Source: Albugo candida | Lineage: Eukaryota; Oomycota; Peronosporomycetes; Albuginales; Albuginaceae | Length of the DNA stretch: 64,000 nt | NCBI GenBank assembly: GCA_905220665.1 | Contig: CAJNAR010000147.1 | Coordinates: 372,001 to 436,000 of the forward strand | Direction of reading: 5' to 3' | Part shown: one piece after another, positions 35,017 through 45,899 of the stretch | Layout: the number at the start of each line of letters is the position of its first letter | How positions within the stretch are numbered: position 1 is the stretch's first letter | The notes under the pieces: generated by a model | What the model saw: the letters and a program-made list of their open reading frames with translations, nothing else | Databases searched by the model: none | Told to the model about the DNA's origin: nothing | Translations under genes and position numbers: made by a program

Positions 35017-37620
35017 CTAGCTAAATACAAACGTTTGCTTCCTGTCGTCTACCTGTTCACTAGCCAATCCTGTTTGGCACATCCGATCTGCACGCGCATT
35101 CCCGACAATACGCTGCAATCGATAACGATCTAGCACGGTATACAGCGCAATGGATGTCAATTGCACCGGAGCGATCTCTTCGTCGCTCTCACTCTCATGT
35201 TCACCATCTTGATCGATATTCTCAGCAGTGGCTGTGGCAGCTGATGATTCCATCATCGCATTTAGAAAGTCTGCGTAGAATGAGCCTATAACAGGAATAC
35301 CATACCACACAACTTGACGTATGCCACGGATGACGTATTCGTGATAAAAGTGGAATCGTTCCGTCACGAGTAGCACATGCACGCGTCCGTGGAAAAACGA
35401 TGTGCGTGCTCGCGAAATGCTCTTTGTCGGTGTGTATTCACAACAATGTGCGCACTTAATGATTTTTTGGTTCATCGTTTCAGCGAAAAAGTTGCGCAAG
35501 CGGACAAAGTCAAAGTACGATGGTATGAATATGAGCACATGCTTCTTCGGTGACGATAGTAATGGTTGTAGTATGTGCTTCTCAAAGTACGCAAATCGTA
35601 CGTCAGCCTCACTGGCGGTGGAACTTGGTGGAAGTTCAATACGCTGGAAGAGTTGATAAATTCGTGGGACAATACTGGACATGGCCGCGAGGGCTGGGTC
35701 GTGCTTATCGAGAAGATCAAGCTGTGTGGGATTTGAAAATTTTGATCCGGGTGCCGAAGCAATTTGATATCGTCGTTGGTATTTGACGGCCCCTCCTATG
35801 TTTCGGCAATTTCGAGATCCCAACAGCGAATGCAGTGCAGGATCCATCCCATGACAATACATGATTGTCTGACGGAAGTAAGATCCTAGAAAGGCTAAAT
35901 TCCACTCTCTAACTCGCGAGAAATCCGCCGTTGGAGCTTCTTTGGGTTTAACATTCAAAACTTGTAGTATCGTGCGGACATGCTCGAGATTTTGCATCAG
36001 CATGATAGTAGCCGAGTCGACCACACAAATCTCAATAGATGATAATATATCATTCGATAGCGACGGTACTGAATTTTCTTCAGTTTCCGGACGTTGTTGC
36101 AATGCATCGACGGCAGCCGCGGTCTCGACAATAGCATCTCCAAAGTGCTGACGCAATCCTAACGGTGAAGCTAGAATGATGTCGGCTCGAGAATAGTCGC
36201 TGAAAAAGCGCATATTTCTTCGGGAGAATGAAAGACCGAGATGAAAGCAATCGTCTGTATCACCCATGGAGAAAATATCCTTCCAATTTTTGTCACTGAG
36301 CTGCTCCGAGTCGCATTTTTCGTCTTCAACTGAGGCGTTCAAGGTGCCGTATTCTTTTACGAACCGATCTTTGTTGATGAAATGTTTGATTGAAAAAGGT
36401 AAGATTGAGACAATTTTTTCCACAAACGCGACTGCAGCACTTCGGATTGGAAGCAAAATCAAAACTGTTGGCCGAGAAAAGCCTTGGTCACGGCAATCTT
36501 CTTCTTCATCACCATTGTCGGTGCGTAAACGAGCATTATTTCGGGCAACTATATCTCGAGATTGCAAGACGTGATTGAGAACATGCATGGCTGTAAGAAG
36601 ACGTAATGTTGCAGTGTTTTGATGTGTTTGTGCTGCAAAAAGTATGTCTTTATACATGTTTAGGTCTGACCACAATGAGCCAGTGACGCTGTCTTGTTTT
36701 AGACTCTTAGCTAAGTCGACAAATTTTTCCTTCCAAATATCGCGCAGCCGAGGGAACACCGAGAGGGTCCAGTCCTTATGCGGCGATGGTGTTGAGTCTT
36801 GCCATATCGTCAATATTTGACGATCCAACTCTTCAAGGCTTTTTTTTTCACTGGGGCCTGCCAAATACGAAATAGGTACTCCGGGCTTCTCCCAGAGTGT
36901 CAGACCGCTTGCCGAGCGCATGTCTATTTTGTGATACTTTTGCTGTCTTTTTTGAAAATGAAAGGCTTCATTCTGCGTCAGCGAAATGCTCTGATAGCGC
37001 TGATGATATATAGTTTTTTCTTTTTCCTGCTCTTTTTCATCATCGCCTTCCTCTTCAGTCCAGTCTTCATCAATGTCATCACAATCACTGATTACAGTAG
37101 GCTCTACCTGGAAAGCTTCACGTATACCATCACCAGCGATTGAATCATCTTCTTCACTTTCAGATGTATTGGCACCAAACGTTTGCACAAATTCATCAAA
37201 AACCGACAAAGAGTCTTGCTTCTTTTTGACATTTGATTCTGACTCTGATTGTGTTGACTCAATTGTAACCTCCAATCCTTCTGACTCAACGTCCACCCTT
37301 GCCGGCTTCCTGCGATTATGTTTCGTGACGCCTCCATAAAGCGTCGTAGCCTTTTGTTGCTTATCACGTACAAGAGTATTTCGCTTTTCAACAAGCTTCT
37401 GAGCTTTCCAGTCGTCAATTTTTCGTTGCTTAGCTCTAGCAGCAGTCATTTTGATCTGCCATTGTGACTTCATCGTAACTTTACGTTGCAATTGGCTCTT
37501 GTCGCCGTCATTGGCAGCTACATTATCCATTCCTTGATCATTTCCATATTCCTCCCAGCTGTTTCCACGCTTTCGTTTTTTTCGACCGCTTTGCTTACCT
37601 TTGCGCTTGGATTTTGCCAT
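35017..37620 (-). CDS. UTP25: U3 snoRNA-associated protein UTP25 (digestive organ expansion factor family)
   Basis: UTP25 is a DEAD-box-like but ATPase-inactive component of the small-subunit processome in the nucleolus. It is an intronless frame of 867 aa from the ATG at 37620 (MAKSKRKGK). The N-terminal 290 residues are basic then acidic low-complexity, typical of nucleolar proteins. The family core includes ADIILASPLGLRQHFG, a helicase-like block around CVVDSATIMLMQNLEHV, and the C-terminal RecA-like domain with HVLIFIPSYFDFVRLRNFF, EYTPTKSISRARTSFFHGR, LLVTERFHFYHEYVIRGIR and VVWYGIPVIGSFYADFLN. All match UTP25. No Walker A motif is visible, as expected for this family. Confidence 0.92.
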   Translation of the reverse strand: MAKSKRKGKQSGRKKRKRGNSWEEYGNDQGMDNVAANDGDKSQLQRKVTMKSQWQIKMTAARAKQRKIDDWKAQKLVEKRNTLVRDKQQKATTLYGGVTKHNRRKPARVDVESEGLEVTIESTQSESESNVKKKQDSLSVFDEFVQTFGANTSESEEDDSIAGDGIREAFQVEPTVISDCDDIDEDWTEEEGDDEKEQEKEKTIYHQRYQSISLTQNEAFHFQKRQQKYHKIDMRSASGLTLWEKPGVPISYLAGPSEKKSLEELDRQILTIWQDSTPSPHKDWTLSVFPRLRDIWKEKFVDLAKSLKQDSVTGSLWSDLNMYKDILFAAQTHQNTATLRLLTAMHVLNHVLQSRDIVARNNARLRTDNGDEEEDCRDQGFSRPTVLILLPIRSAAVAFVEKIVSILPFSIKHFINKDRFVKEYGTLNASVEDEKCDSEQLSDKNWKDIFSMGDTDDCFHLGLSFSRRNMRFFSDYSRADIILASPLGLRQHFGDAIVETAAAVDALQQRPETEENSVPSLSNDILSSIEICVVDSATIMLMQNLEHVRTILQVLNVKPKEAPTADFSRVREWNLAFLGSYFRQTIMYCHGMDPALHSLLGSRNCRNIGGAVKYQRRYQIASAPGSKFSNPTQLDLLDKHDPALAAMSSIVPRIYQLFQRIELPPSSTASEADVRFAYFEKHILQPLLSSPKKHVLIFIPSYFDFVRLRNFFAETMNQKIIKCAHCCEYTPTKSISRARTSFFHGRVHVLLVTERFHFYHEYVIRGIRQVVWYGIPVIGSFYADFLNAMMESSAATATAENIDQDGEHESESDEEIAPVQLTSIALYTVLDRYRLQRIVGNARADRMCQTGLASEQVDDRKQTFVFS

Positions 37621-37820
37621 TCTCAATGCAATCGATGTTGCCTCCAATCATATATTTATCCAATCAAATAGCTAAGTAAGCAGCAGTATCCAATCATACG
37701 AGATGAATTGCAAAATAGCAAGTACAAGGCGTGTATAGCAATAGCATAAGCATGAAAAATATGAGATTTAGCTGGGACATTCTCGCCGCACAAAATGATC
37801 CTACTTTTCCAGATATTCTA

Positions 37821-38361
37821 TCATGTTTTTTGTTCAGCTTCAGTTTTGGGCAAGATAAGCTTCTTGTCCTTCCCTGGTGGGTCTCGAATGCTGACTCGAA
37901 GAAGCCTGCCATCCACTTCCTGTAATATACGTGCTATTTGAGCGCAATTACATGATGTGTGTGATATTCACAGCTTACATGTCCATTCATTTCGCTGGTC
38001 GCCTCCAATGCCTCATCAAAAGTTGCATATTCAATTGCTGCCCATTTGTGTGATGCAGAATGCTCAGGAACCCATAAATGCTCTGAGATCATGACAATAT
38101 TCGGAAAAGATTGAAAAAGTAGTTTTGCAGCTAGTTACCGCTTTTGATATCTCCAAATTTTCCAAAAACTTTGCGCAAGCGGCCTTGGTCAGTGGCCCAA
38201 TGCAAGCCTATATCATTCCAGTGAATGCAGTGTTTTATGGCTGAATACAAAATGTGACTACCTATGATAAGGATAAATGTGCTCGAGTAAAGTCTCTTGT
38301 GATTTAGTGTGCGATTGTCAACGTTCTTGGCAACCAGCCAGCGAGCCAGCGTAGAGCGCAT
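37821..38361 (-). CDS. Small RNA-recognition-motif protein, possibly mitochondrial (SLIRP-like)
   Basis: Four short exons encode a single-RRM protein of about 120 aa. Exon 1 (38361-38262) gives an Arg-rich N-terminus without acidic residues in its first ten positions (MRSTLARWLVAKN), suggestive of a mitochondrial presequence, then the RNP2 strand FILIIG. The 54-nt intron 38261-38208 leads into LHWATDQGRLRKVFGKFGDI, and a further exon carries the RNP1-like KWAAIEYATFDEALEAT. The last exon reads EVDGRLLRVSIRDPPGK and ends at a TGA (37823-37821). RNP1 is degenerate at its aromatic positions. The size, presequence-like start and LHWATDQ..L..VF.KFGDI core resemble the SLIRP group, which binds mitochondrial mRNA. 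Location and target are inferred. Confidence 0.72.
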
Positions 38362-38570
38362 CAGGAGATACTGCTCTTACCGGTAAGTTCGATTTATCAC
38401 AATGTAGTGTCTACAAAATGCCTTTGCGAATCTAAGACAAGCTATAGATTTTTATGAAATATTAAGAAAAAGGTTAGTTGCCACGGATCACATTTTATCG
38501 CTTACGAGAAGCTGATATTGTCGCAGTCAGCAAATGCCACAACAAAGACACGGCTGATAGTGTGTTGTCA

Positions 38571-38720
38571 GTCCACACTTCGAAACGCAGCCTCGCTGCT
38601 CTCGTTAACACAACCCCCGTGTAGTGTATTACTTATTGGGTAAAAAGTTAGCCTATCTAGCTACCACTCCTTTTTGTTCCGTAAATCTGCTACTCTGAAC
38701 CCAGATCCACTCCAGACCCA
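38571..38720 (+). repeat. Dispersed ~150-bp repeat, copy A
   Basis: One of three related copies. It starts at about gtccacacttcgaaacg and includes the shared core gtgtattact and tagctacc. The others are at 43795-43942 in the same orientation and 42348-42491 inverted. It marks the left edge of the transposon-rich interval, 210 bp past the RRM gene start. Confidence 0.75.
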
Positions 38721-39405
38721 GCACTTCCCCAAAATGGTATCTTCAGCTCGCTGAGGATGTCTTTGATTACAGGGTCCTCCTGGTGGCGCAATGCATACGA
38801 TCGAAGCGCCGCCAAAAGTATCGTGCTTTCACATAGGAGTATCGTCATGAGCGGTGACGACAGACGACGAAGCCCTCTGTGAAATGTTGACGAGCACGTC
38901 CTTCAAAATATTGTACAGACCCAGACAAGACTGGTAATACCGAAAAGCTCGTTGCAGAGGTCCATCGTGTCGGATGCTGCGGAGGAACGGGCGCGACACA
39001 GTGAAGAAACAGCGCACAGGGTACAGGAACATTTGGCTCAAATTTGGCTCAGCAGTATCAGAGCCATCTGGCGTTGAATGAGCAATAGCAATCCATTGAA
39101 CGAGAAATGGAGCAACACCTAAGAGTTTCTGAAAATCAAAATCCTAGCAATCGCTTAAATCAAGTACCAAGTGCGACTAGAAACCCTGACAGACAATCAA
39201 TTTCAAGGATCAAAGAGCCAGTATAATTCTCTAACAATGATCAAGGTCTAAAAAATGTCTATTAAAAGTCGTTGCTGCAGTATTCTATGCAGGAATTGCA
39301 ATCAAGCTCATCGAAAAATGTGCTTGGCATTGGGGAGGGTTCAGCAGCGAGTTGATCCACCCTTACCAGCAAGAACAGCAGCATATCGCCTTTGCATTGA
39401 CTCAT
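38721..39405. other. Unassigned sequence at left edge of transposon-rich interval
   Basis: No convincing gene. Short frames such as 38829-39041 (minus) and 39255-39461 (plus) match no family. Given the flanking element remnants, this is probably decayed repeat DNA. Confidence 0.35.
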
Positions 39406-40340
39406 CTAGACATCAAAGCATCTCGGGGATGCCTTGTTGTATTGCTCACAAAGTATGGTAGCCATGTGTTTGACGTTTTTTGGCCTGACGCGGTTCTGGA
39501 CGGCATCTGTAAGATTCTTCCACAGGTTTTCGAAGGGGTTGAGATTAGGTCTTTGGGCAGGCCGTTCTAGCTTTGCAAGCGACAGATTCTCACCCCAGTT
39601 TTTGATGTACTACTACGTTGGACTGGCACACCATACGTTTTAAGAATTAGGTATTTCTTGCCATCCTGGTCGCCCACCCATGGTTTAAGTGCAGCGTCAT
39701 AGATTAGTCTGACAAAGTCGGTGTCAGTACGATGTTGGGGTGGCATGATGACCATCAGAAATATCCTCTCACCATTAAAGTACCCCAGTCATCACCGAGG
39801 ACCGCCCCGCTTAAATGTTGTCGCCAAATACTCAGAAACGAGCTCTTCATCCACGCGACGCCACACAACAACCTGGCGAGAATTCTTGCCAATCTAAAAG
39901 GTGGACTCTTCGGTCCAAATGACCTTATTTCAATCCTCTACTGTCCAATTATTGTATTTCCGAGCAAACTCCAATCTCTTAACATTGTGCTTATCTGTCA
40001 AAACAGGCTTCTTGGCGGTGATGCGGCTTTTGAAACCCATTTCATGGAGGGCGCTACGGATTGTGCCTGGCGATGTCGGAGTACTCGCATTGTTTACGAC
40101 TTCTCCAAGTGGCATCCGCCGGCTCTGCATCACAGTGCTACCAATAGACCTGCGGTCTCTTTCTGAGTGTTTTGGCGGTCTAGCTCTTGACTTGGGAGCC
40201 CTCACCGACCCTCTTTTACCCCAGCTCTGTAGCACTGTCGAACTGGAAGACTGGATTCAACCTGTCTGGGCGCTGATATCCCGCTTTTTAAGCCTGCCTG
40301 ATGCAATCCGACAATGGTAGCTTTCTCTCCAGTGCGTTAG
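39406..40340 (-). pseudogene. Degenerate Tc1/mariner-family transposase
   Basis: Minus-strand fragments in shifted frames reconstruct the outline of an IS630/Tc1/mariner transposase. Near 40330-40270 a helix-turn-helix remnant reads IVGLHQAGLKSGISAQTG. The best-preserved part (40235-39930) has SRARPPKHSERDRRSI, TSPGTIRSALHEMGF and FARKYNNWTVEDW. WTEESTF, the position of the first catalytic acid, follows at about 39910 and is then broken by a stop. Near 39560-39406 the conserved C-terminal block RPNLNPFENLWKNL ends at a TAG. Several frameshifts and stops make it non-functional. Terminal inverted repeats and a TA duplication were not located. Confidence 0.8.
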
Positions 40341-41107
40341 CAACGTGAATTCATATTTTCCAAATGGTTTGATGTCCGGACCGCAAAGTAAGATGGTTTG
40401 ATCGTCCTCTTTATCTTGTTTTTTATGGTGTGGGTTTGAGAAAAAAACGTATACTTTTTGTAGCCCACGGTAAACCATTGATCATGGAGCCTACGGTATA
40501 TATTCAACACTCACAGAATCCCGATGGGGCTCACCCGTGCAACCAGTATGCGCGATTTACCAAGAGTCCCGCTTACTGTAACCAAGTGTGGAATGGAATT
40601 ATGTATGGCCGACCATAGACGAAATTGAGAGAGTACAGTAAGCAGCCAAGATCCAGTTTGATCAACAACTTGATAGCGCGTACCGTACGAAATCCGGAAG
40701 AATCAGAATTTCAGACGAGCTGTCCAAGATCTAGGTTAAACTGTGTGTAGTGGCCCAATTTGGTATTGGTGGCGATCGTGGAGTCGATGTGACGACTCAT
40801 TATGTGGCCGAGTTGTACGATTGAAAATACATTGAAGCAAGATGTTCAGATGTTTATGAAGCAATGCTTGCACGTAGTTCTACGGACGTAACAGTTCTGC
40901 GAGTACTTGGAGAAGGGCTACATGGTACGAAGCCAAACGATTATTACACTGGGAATATGTGTATATTATGAATTTGGATACGGGACAGCACTATATTCTA
41001 GTAGCTAAAGACGATGCATCCAAGTATGTGTGGCTCAAAGCAGTCGCTGAGGCAGACGCCGCAACCACGTGCGAGGTATTGCTGGATTGGTTTGCATCAT
41101 TTATAAT

Positions 41108-41121
41108 ATGTTACCGGTGGG
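41108..41121. repeat. Target-site duplication, left copy
   Basis: The 14 bases atgttaccggtggg directly precede the SINE. An identical 14-bp copy follows it at 41373-41386. Confidence 0.85.
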
Positions 41122-41372
41122 GGTCCGTACCCAGCTCAGTCGGTTGAGAACTTGAGCGCACGGACCCCTGCCGGAGGTCGTTAGTTCGATCCCGGCAGTG
41201 TGGGCAGCGGTTTGAGCCCACCCAAGCAATAAGCTTGGAAAATATCTGCCTCCCTAGGTTTGAAGTCAGACTTACGTGATATTCACACGGTCAAGGGCTC
41301 ATGATAGGATAAGGAAGGTAGTTAGAAAACCAGATAAACAGTGTAATGAAATCCTTGACAAAGCAAAAAAAA
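41122..41372 (+). mobile_element. tRNA-derived SINE inserted in gypsy integrase remnant
   Basis: A 251-bp insertion whose 5' end is tRNA-like. It carries an RNA polymerase III A-box-like sequence (cccagctcagtcggttgaga, about 41130-41150) and a B-box-like sequence (agttcgatccc, about 41182-41193). The tRNA-unrelated body continues to an A-rich 3' end (aagcaaaaaaaa). It is bounded by perfect 14-bp direct repeats, and removing it restores continuity of the interrupted integrase. These are hallmarks of LINE-mobilised retroposition of a SINE. The tRNA-like part lacks clean acceptor and T stems, so it is not a functional tRNA gene. Confidence 0.85.
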
Positions 41373-41386
41373 ATGTTACCGGTGGG
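41373..41386. repeat. Target-site duplication, right copy
   Basis: A perfect copy of the 14-bp sequence at 41108-41121, directly after the A-rich SINE tail. Confidence 0.85.
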
Positions 41387-42347
41387 TAAGCGATCAAAGA
41401 TTAGCTTTCAAAATGCGGTAAACGAGGACCTCCGTCATTCCCTGGGAGCCTACCATCACTCTGCGGCTGCACGCTGCCCGTGGGCAAACGCGACTGTTGA
41501 AGTGGTAAACAAAGAGCTTCTTCGTGTTTTTCGTGCCCTCGCGAATGAATTGCGAATTAACTTGAGCGACTGGTCACGATTGGTTTTCTTAGTGCAACAT
41601 GTCCACAACCAGGCTAAATCGCCGTATTTAAGGGGTTAAGCGCCGGTGTTGGTGATGACGGTGTTGGCGTGCTGCAATTTAGCCAAGGATATCGCGTTGC
41701 CTAGATGTTCATTTTGAGGTTGCAACGCATTCAGGAGTTGCAAGTCATCAAATTCGAAAATATTCATGCTAGCGCGATTAACATGCACAAATTTATACTA
41801 TCAACGTGCGCTCGACTGAATGGTCGGCGTGGAGTGAAAATGGCACAATTCAGTACTGCGCTATGTTTTGTACACCAAAGTCTGGAAGACGAAGCGTGAC
41901 AAAGTGCGCGCTCGCTGGAGCGGGCAAGCAACGGGGACAGGCTCCAAATCAAACTGGATTTTTACGGTGCGAAATCTTATCACTGGACAGGAACGCGAAG
42001 CAAGAGCTAGTCGTCTCAAATTCCATGCGTGAAGGATTTGAAAGTCGAAGGCGACCTGTTAACCCTTGTCTCTCACGATAGTGAAGGCCACGTGTTGGAA
42101 GAGCTCCGCGTCTGTCATCATAATATAAAGTCCCACAGCCAAGATATGCTTGTGAAGTGGCGCGGCCTAGATGACAGTGACAATACATGGCATCCAGTAC
42201 CTCAACTGGAGGAAGATGTCTCCGCGGGAGTATGCATTGCGTCACCAGGAAGACCTCGTAATGAAAGACATCCTCAACGATCTGAATGATACCTTTCGGG
42301 GGAAGTGTTTGATCTGTAGCGTATCTGCGTACGTTATAGATGGATCA

Positions 42348-42491
42348 CGGGGTGCGGATGCGGGTATAGGGTAGCGGGTTCACGCAATAACAAGGAGTCG
42401 TAGCTAGATATGCGAGATTGATTACCCACTAAGTAATACACTACACGGCGGCTGTGTTAATGAGAGTAGCGAGGCGACGTTTCAAAGTGGA
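42348..42491 (-). repeat. Dispersed ~150-bp repeat, copy B (inverted)
   Basis: The reverse complement aligns with copies A and C over its length, sharing gtgtagtgtattactta, tatctagctac and the end of the core (ctccttgttatt). It is more diverged than A and C are from one another. It lies about 80 bp past the chromodomain remnant. Confidence 0.7.
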
Positions 42492-43794
42492 CCCCTTCCG
42501 CTGGTATCTAGCGTTTTTGCTACAATGTTCCGGATCCTTGGGAGAAAATTTCTAAAGATTAAGAAACAGGTAGCTTTATTCAAAGAAGGGTTTGATCAGA
42601 AACCGGATGACGGCTTTGATGTTGATTGGGCTGGTCCGCCCCTCCCGCTTGACCATGTCATCCTTGAGTTGCACCTGACAGTCATGAATGGGTTCTTCCA
42701 AGATGTGGTACTGGTAAAGCAACTAGGTCGTGGCATATACTTGCATCGGCAGTTTTTGGATTCGAAGGGAACGGAGAAGCTCCTACCTGTATACTTACGA
42801 ACGAGAAACTTACTGAAGTTGTTAAGCAAAGGGTGCGACTATAGCCACAGACGTTTTCACTATTCCCCCATCTCTAATTGGCTACTTTTGTGTAAAATTA
42901 ATAAGATTGGCCGATAAGGTCTGCTTCTATGTAAGATACATCATAAAACTTCATTATATAAAGTCAACGTAAGTAGAATAATACCAGCTTGAGAATTTCG
43001 AATATAATGTATATTTGTTATTTGAGATAGTGTAGGCATCACGTCAAACATGCTTCGCGACGAAGCGCCATCAGAAAACTGGTCGCTGATTGATATCAGT
43101 TAATATCTCCACTTCAGTCTCCAAAGTTCGCATCTGTATAATTACTGTAGAGAAGAGAATGGGAAATTCCGCGTTCTTGAACTCAATCTTTATGACGTTT
43201 AAAAATGCATTACCACAAAATCTTCAGCCTGTCCCCACGCACCAATGTTATTTTTCTTCGTCGTCCTTATACGTCGATTGGAGAAACCACGCACGACTAT
43301 TGCGCAAGTTTCTCGAATTTCTGCAAAATCTGGATGATCACCTTTCTCGATACGCATGTCGCAATTCCGATTAAATTTCTCGAGAGTTTTGATATACTGC
43401 TTGACCTTGTCTGTCAGAGAACGATGAGTAAACAGCTCCTGTCTTTCATGTGGAGCGGCAACAGTTGATCTTTCTTAGAGAGATCTTAAAACGTGATTCC
43501 ACAGAGTCAACCAAGCTAGAAGGCACGCAGCAACAAATGCACAACTTCGGAAGAAGTTCCAAACCAGGTGGTTCTACTCGAACCACAAGGGGAAAGTATA
43601 ATAATGGCGTTTTTTTGAAGAAGACCCGAATCAAAGGTGCGAAGTTTTAAAACAGGACCATGGTGTCTCTTTACTTTAGGTTCACGATGGCATTTCTATA
43701 AACAGCAATCGACTTATATTTGTATAAAGATTTCCGACCTAGAGAACATTGCATTGTATTGCTCTGTTATGATGTATCTTATGTTGAAGGGCAA
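42492..43794. other. Unassigned sequence between repeat copies B and C
   Basis: A 1.3-kb stretch with several overlapping open frames of 60-130 codons on both strands (for example 42525-42917 and 43090-43374). None shows a recognisable motif or convincing splice pattern. It is probably decayed transposon sequence. Confidence 0.4.
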
Positions 43795-43942
43795 GTCCGC
43801 ACTTCGAAACGCAGCCTCGCTGCTCTCGTTTACACGGCCCCATGCAGTGTATTACTGATTGCGTAAAAAGTTTGGCCTAACTAGCTACCGCTCCTTGTTA
43901 TTCCGTAAATTCGCTACCTTGTATCCAGATCCGCTCCAGACC
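43795..43942 (+). repeat. Dispersed ~150-bp repeat, copy C
   Basis: Shares a 29-bp stretch with copy A with no mismatch (positions 43799-43827, beginning gcacttcgaaacgcag allowing one leading base) and continues with similarity to about ccagatccgctccagaccc. Same orientation as copy A. It marks the right edge of the repeat-rich interval. Confidence 0.75.
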
Positions 43943-44036
43943 CTGTATTGCGCCACAACATGAACTCCACATACCGGCCTCATTGTAAGCGTGTGCTTGG
44001 GTCATCTTCAGATTCTTGTCCGTTTCCGAATCGTTA

Positions 44037-44414
44037 TCAATTATCAGCGTATGCTTGTAGAATTATAAGCGCGTAGTATTTAAATTGTGGCGTTGACCTT
44101 GTGTACCTGGGAACAGATGCAGCAGCAGCAATATAAAGCGCCAATCTTAGGCTACTAGAAGCAACATTGTGCAATGCGATATGATACGATTCTCCTAATT
44201 CTTGTGTGGACAACCTCTTCGTATCGTTTATTACTTCTCGTCGCCCTTCGATTAGCGAATATACCTCCTGTAAATCAAAGAAAGTAAAAGTTTGATCCAT
44301 AAATCCTGGTTCGTTGAGGGCACTTGATAAACGTGCCAGACCGTCTACTTGACAGACATCGCATATTTTTCCGCCTCCGATGCATAAAAAGCAAATGCTC
44401 GATGACTCTGTCAA
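44037..44414 (-). CDS. Hypothetical protein fragment, probable terminal exon
   Basis: A minus-strand open segment without an ATG at its 5' end. A possible acceptor (tttgatttacag) lies near 44275, so the coding part may be about 44274-44037, starting EVYSLIEGRREVIND. The amino-acid pattern (ELGESYHIALHNVASSSLRLALYIAAAAS, shown here only as a helical stretch in two parts: ELGESYHIALHN and SLRLALYIAAAA) looks protein-like. I recognise no family and could not find the upstream exon. Confidence 0.3.
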   Translation of the reverse strand: MTESSSICFLCIGGGKICDVCQVDGLARLSSALNEPGFMDQTFTFFDLQEVYSLIEGRREVINDTKRLSTQELGESYHIALHNVASSSLRLALYIAAAASVPRYTRSTPQFKYYALIILQAYADN

Positions 44415-44860
44415 GCATCAAGAATGGATTCCAGCGTTGCAGCCATCCTTAATGATTTCCTTAGCGGCCCTAACCCAATCCGTCAGCGTTTAGTTTTTGA
44501 GACTTAGAAGATATGTTGAAAGATTGTAAACAGCGCAAAGAGTTGAAGAAGAAAATTATCAACTCTTACTTGGTTGAGCGAATGAGAAACAGGACGCAGT
44601 AGCAAATCACCATACCATACGATCAGGCAACATTACCACAATTAAACAAGTGTTGCCAAGGGGTCATCGACTGTTTAATGTCGCTTCTATGAAGCTTACT
44701 TCATTATCTAGATGAGGAGTATAGTTGGGTAGGCAACAAGACACTAATCTGCACTCACGAGACACGCTTCTTCTGAGGCAATAGTCCCTTGAAATGTCTC
44801 CGCAGCGAGGTTTTTGGTAGGAGCGAGCTAAAATTTTGAACCGCTCTAATTCTCCAGATT

Positions 44861-45751
44861 TTGTATTGCCAAGACGAAAGAACGAATCACCATTCCTGTA
44901 CAGATGCAGGGGAAAATATACATCCGAGTACTCTCATTACCACTAAAACAAGTAAAGTTTTTATCAGGCCAGTGGGGTTTGTGGCTTCTGGATCTTCTGA
45001 TGAGTCAGATCGATCACCATGGCCGTTTGGCCGTTTTGCTAGTCAAATAGCGCGGAAAGTACTTGAAATGCTTCAGGAAGGCTTTACGAAGACATTCGAG
45101 TTTATAGTATGTTCACGATAAGATCGCCATCTAGGTATTACCAGCTTACTTCAGCAACGCCTGCAGTTGTCGGCGAGAGAATATAAGTGTCTCAAAGCAT
45201 CAAGTATAATGACAACCCTCATATATTCTCTGCATGATATTCCATTCATCATCACATCTCGTCCTCGGTGACACCAATCACGCCTATACTAGATTATATC
45301 GGCAAGTGTCTCCAATATTTTGATGGGGGATGTCCTCTACTTCAAGAGGAGAGTAGTAGCCTGCCTAGTTTGACCTTCACTCGTATAAGTGCTTCGGATG
45401 CGATCTTTATGTGCTTGTTTGGAAGACGAATGGTCAGGTGTACATCAGCTCATGAGTTAATATTTGCGGTGAAGTCGGACAGCTGTCAGATCGGTCTTCG
45501 TCGAAGTTCATACGTCGATTGTGCATCGAAGCAACGCAAAATCTTCAACGAGATCAACCGGTTTGTCTACAAATGGACATGGCACAGGCTTATCCGGATC
45601 GGTTTGGCATTCGACTCTCGGAAAAGCAGGTTTCTTTCCAACCATACCTCAAAATTATGCTTTCCGAGCCGTTGGAAAGGCTTTACCACCGGATAAGTCA
45701 TACCCGATGTTGCTTCCCAAGTACCAGAACGTGATCGCAGCGGCACTTTAA
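44861..45751 (+). pseudogene. Poorly resolved hypothetical gene or pseudogene
   Basis: Plus-strand segments that read like protein: 44861-45110 (RFASQIARKVLEMLQEGF), 45140-45260 (LLQQRLQLSAREYKCLKAS), 45300-45560, and 45521-45751 (GKAGFFPTIPQNYAFRAVGK). Some junctions look like introns. After 45751 the same frame continues beyond a single TAA (PGDGFYELYERLRTSMLPVY, to about 45900), which suggests an inactivating stop or a sequencing error. No family is recognised. All plus frames and a minus frame are open in part of this stretch, so the strand assignment is uncertain. Confidence 0.25.
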
Positions 45752-45899
45752 CCTGGTGACGGATTTTACGAGCTTTACGAACGTCTCCGTACAAGTATGC
45801 TACCAGTTTATTCGTATATCCAGTTCCTACTATCTTTTTTATTCTTATCAGTTCGTGCACGATATTGGTGCTTACAACAATCACATCCTGAAATCATCA

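Larger units (their letters stand above)
40790..42270 (+). pseudogene. Remnant of chromodomain Ty3/gypsy retrotransposon (integrase region)
   Basis: A decayed integrase region on the plus strand. At about 40830-40930 a zinc-binding-like segment (MKQCLHVV) and GLHGTKPND mark the H2C2-to-core linker. At 40959-41100, ILVAKDDASKYVWLKAVAEA matches the start of the integrase catalytic core. After an inserted SINE the core resumes at 41400-41640 (HHSAAARCPWANATVEVVN, RVFRALANELR). A C-terminal chromodomain (about 42090-42230) reads DMLVKWRGLDDSDNTWHPV. Frameshifts and stops occur throughout. No reverse transcriptase, RNase H or gag is visible, so only the 3' end of pol remains. Confidence 0.8.

Noticed and set aside
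41122..41215. Possible functional tRNA gene
   Set aside because: A- and B-box-like sequences are present but acceptor and T-arm pairing is poor, and the segment is the head of a longer insert with target-site duplication and A-rich tail. It fits a SINE.
42525..42917. 130-codon plus-strand frame past the gypsy remnant
   Set aside because: No recognisable domain, an opposing open frame on the other strand, and location between repeat copies suggest decayed repeat DNA.
38571..43942. Reading the ~150-bp repeats as the two LTRs of the gypsy element
   Set aside because: Copy B, next to the integrase 3' end, is inverted relative to copy A, and the A-C interval also contains an unrelated transposase. 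I saw no primer-binding site or polypurine tract.
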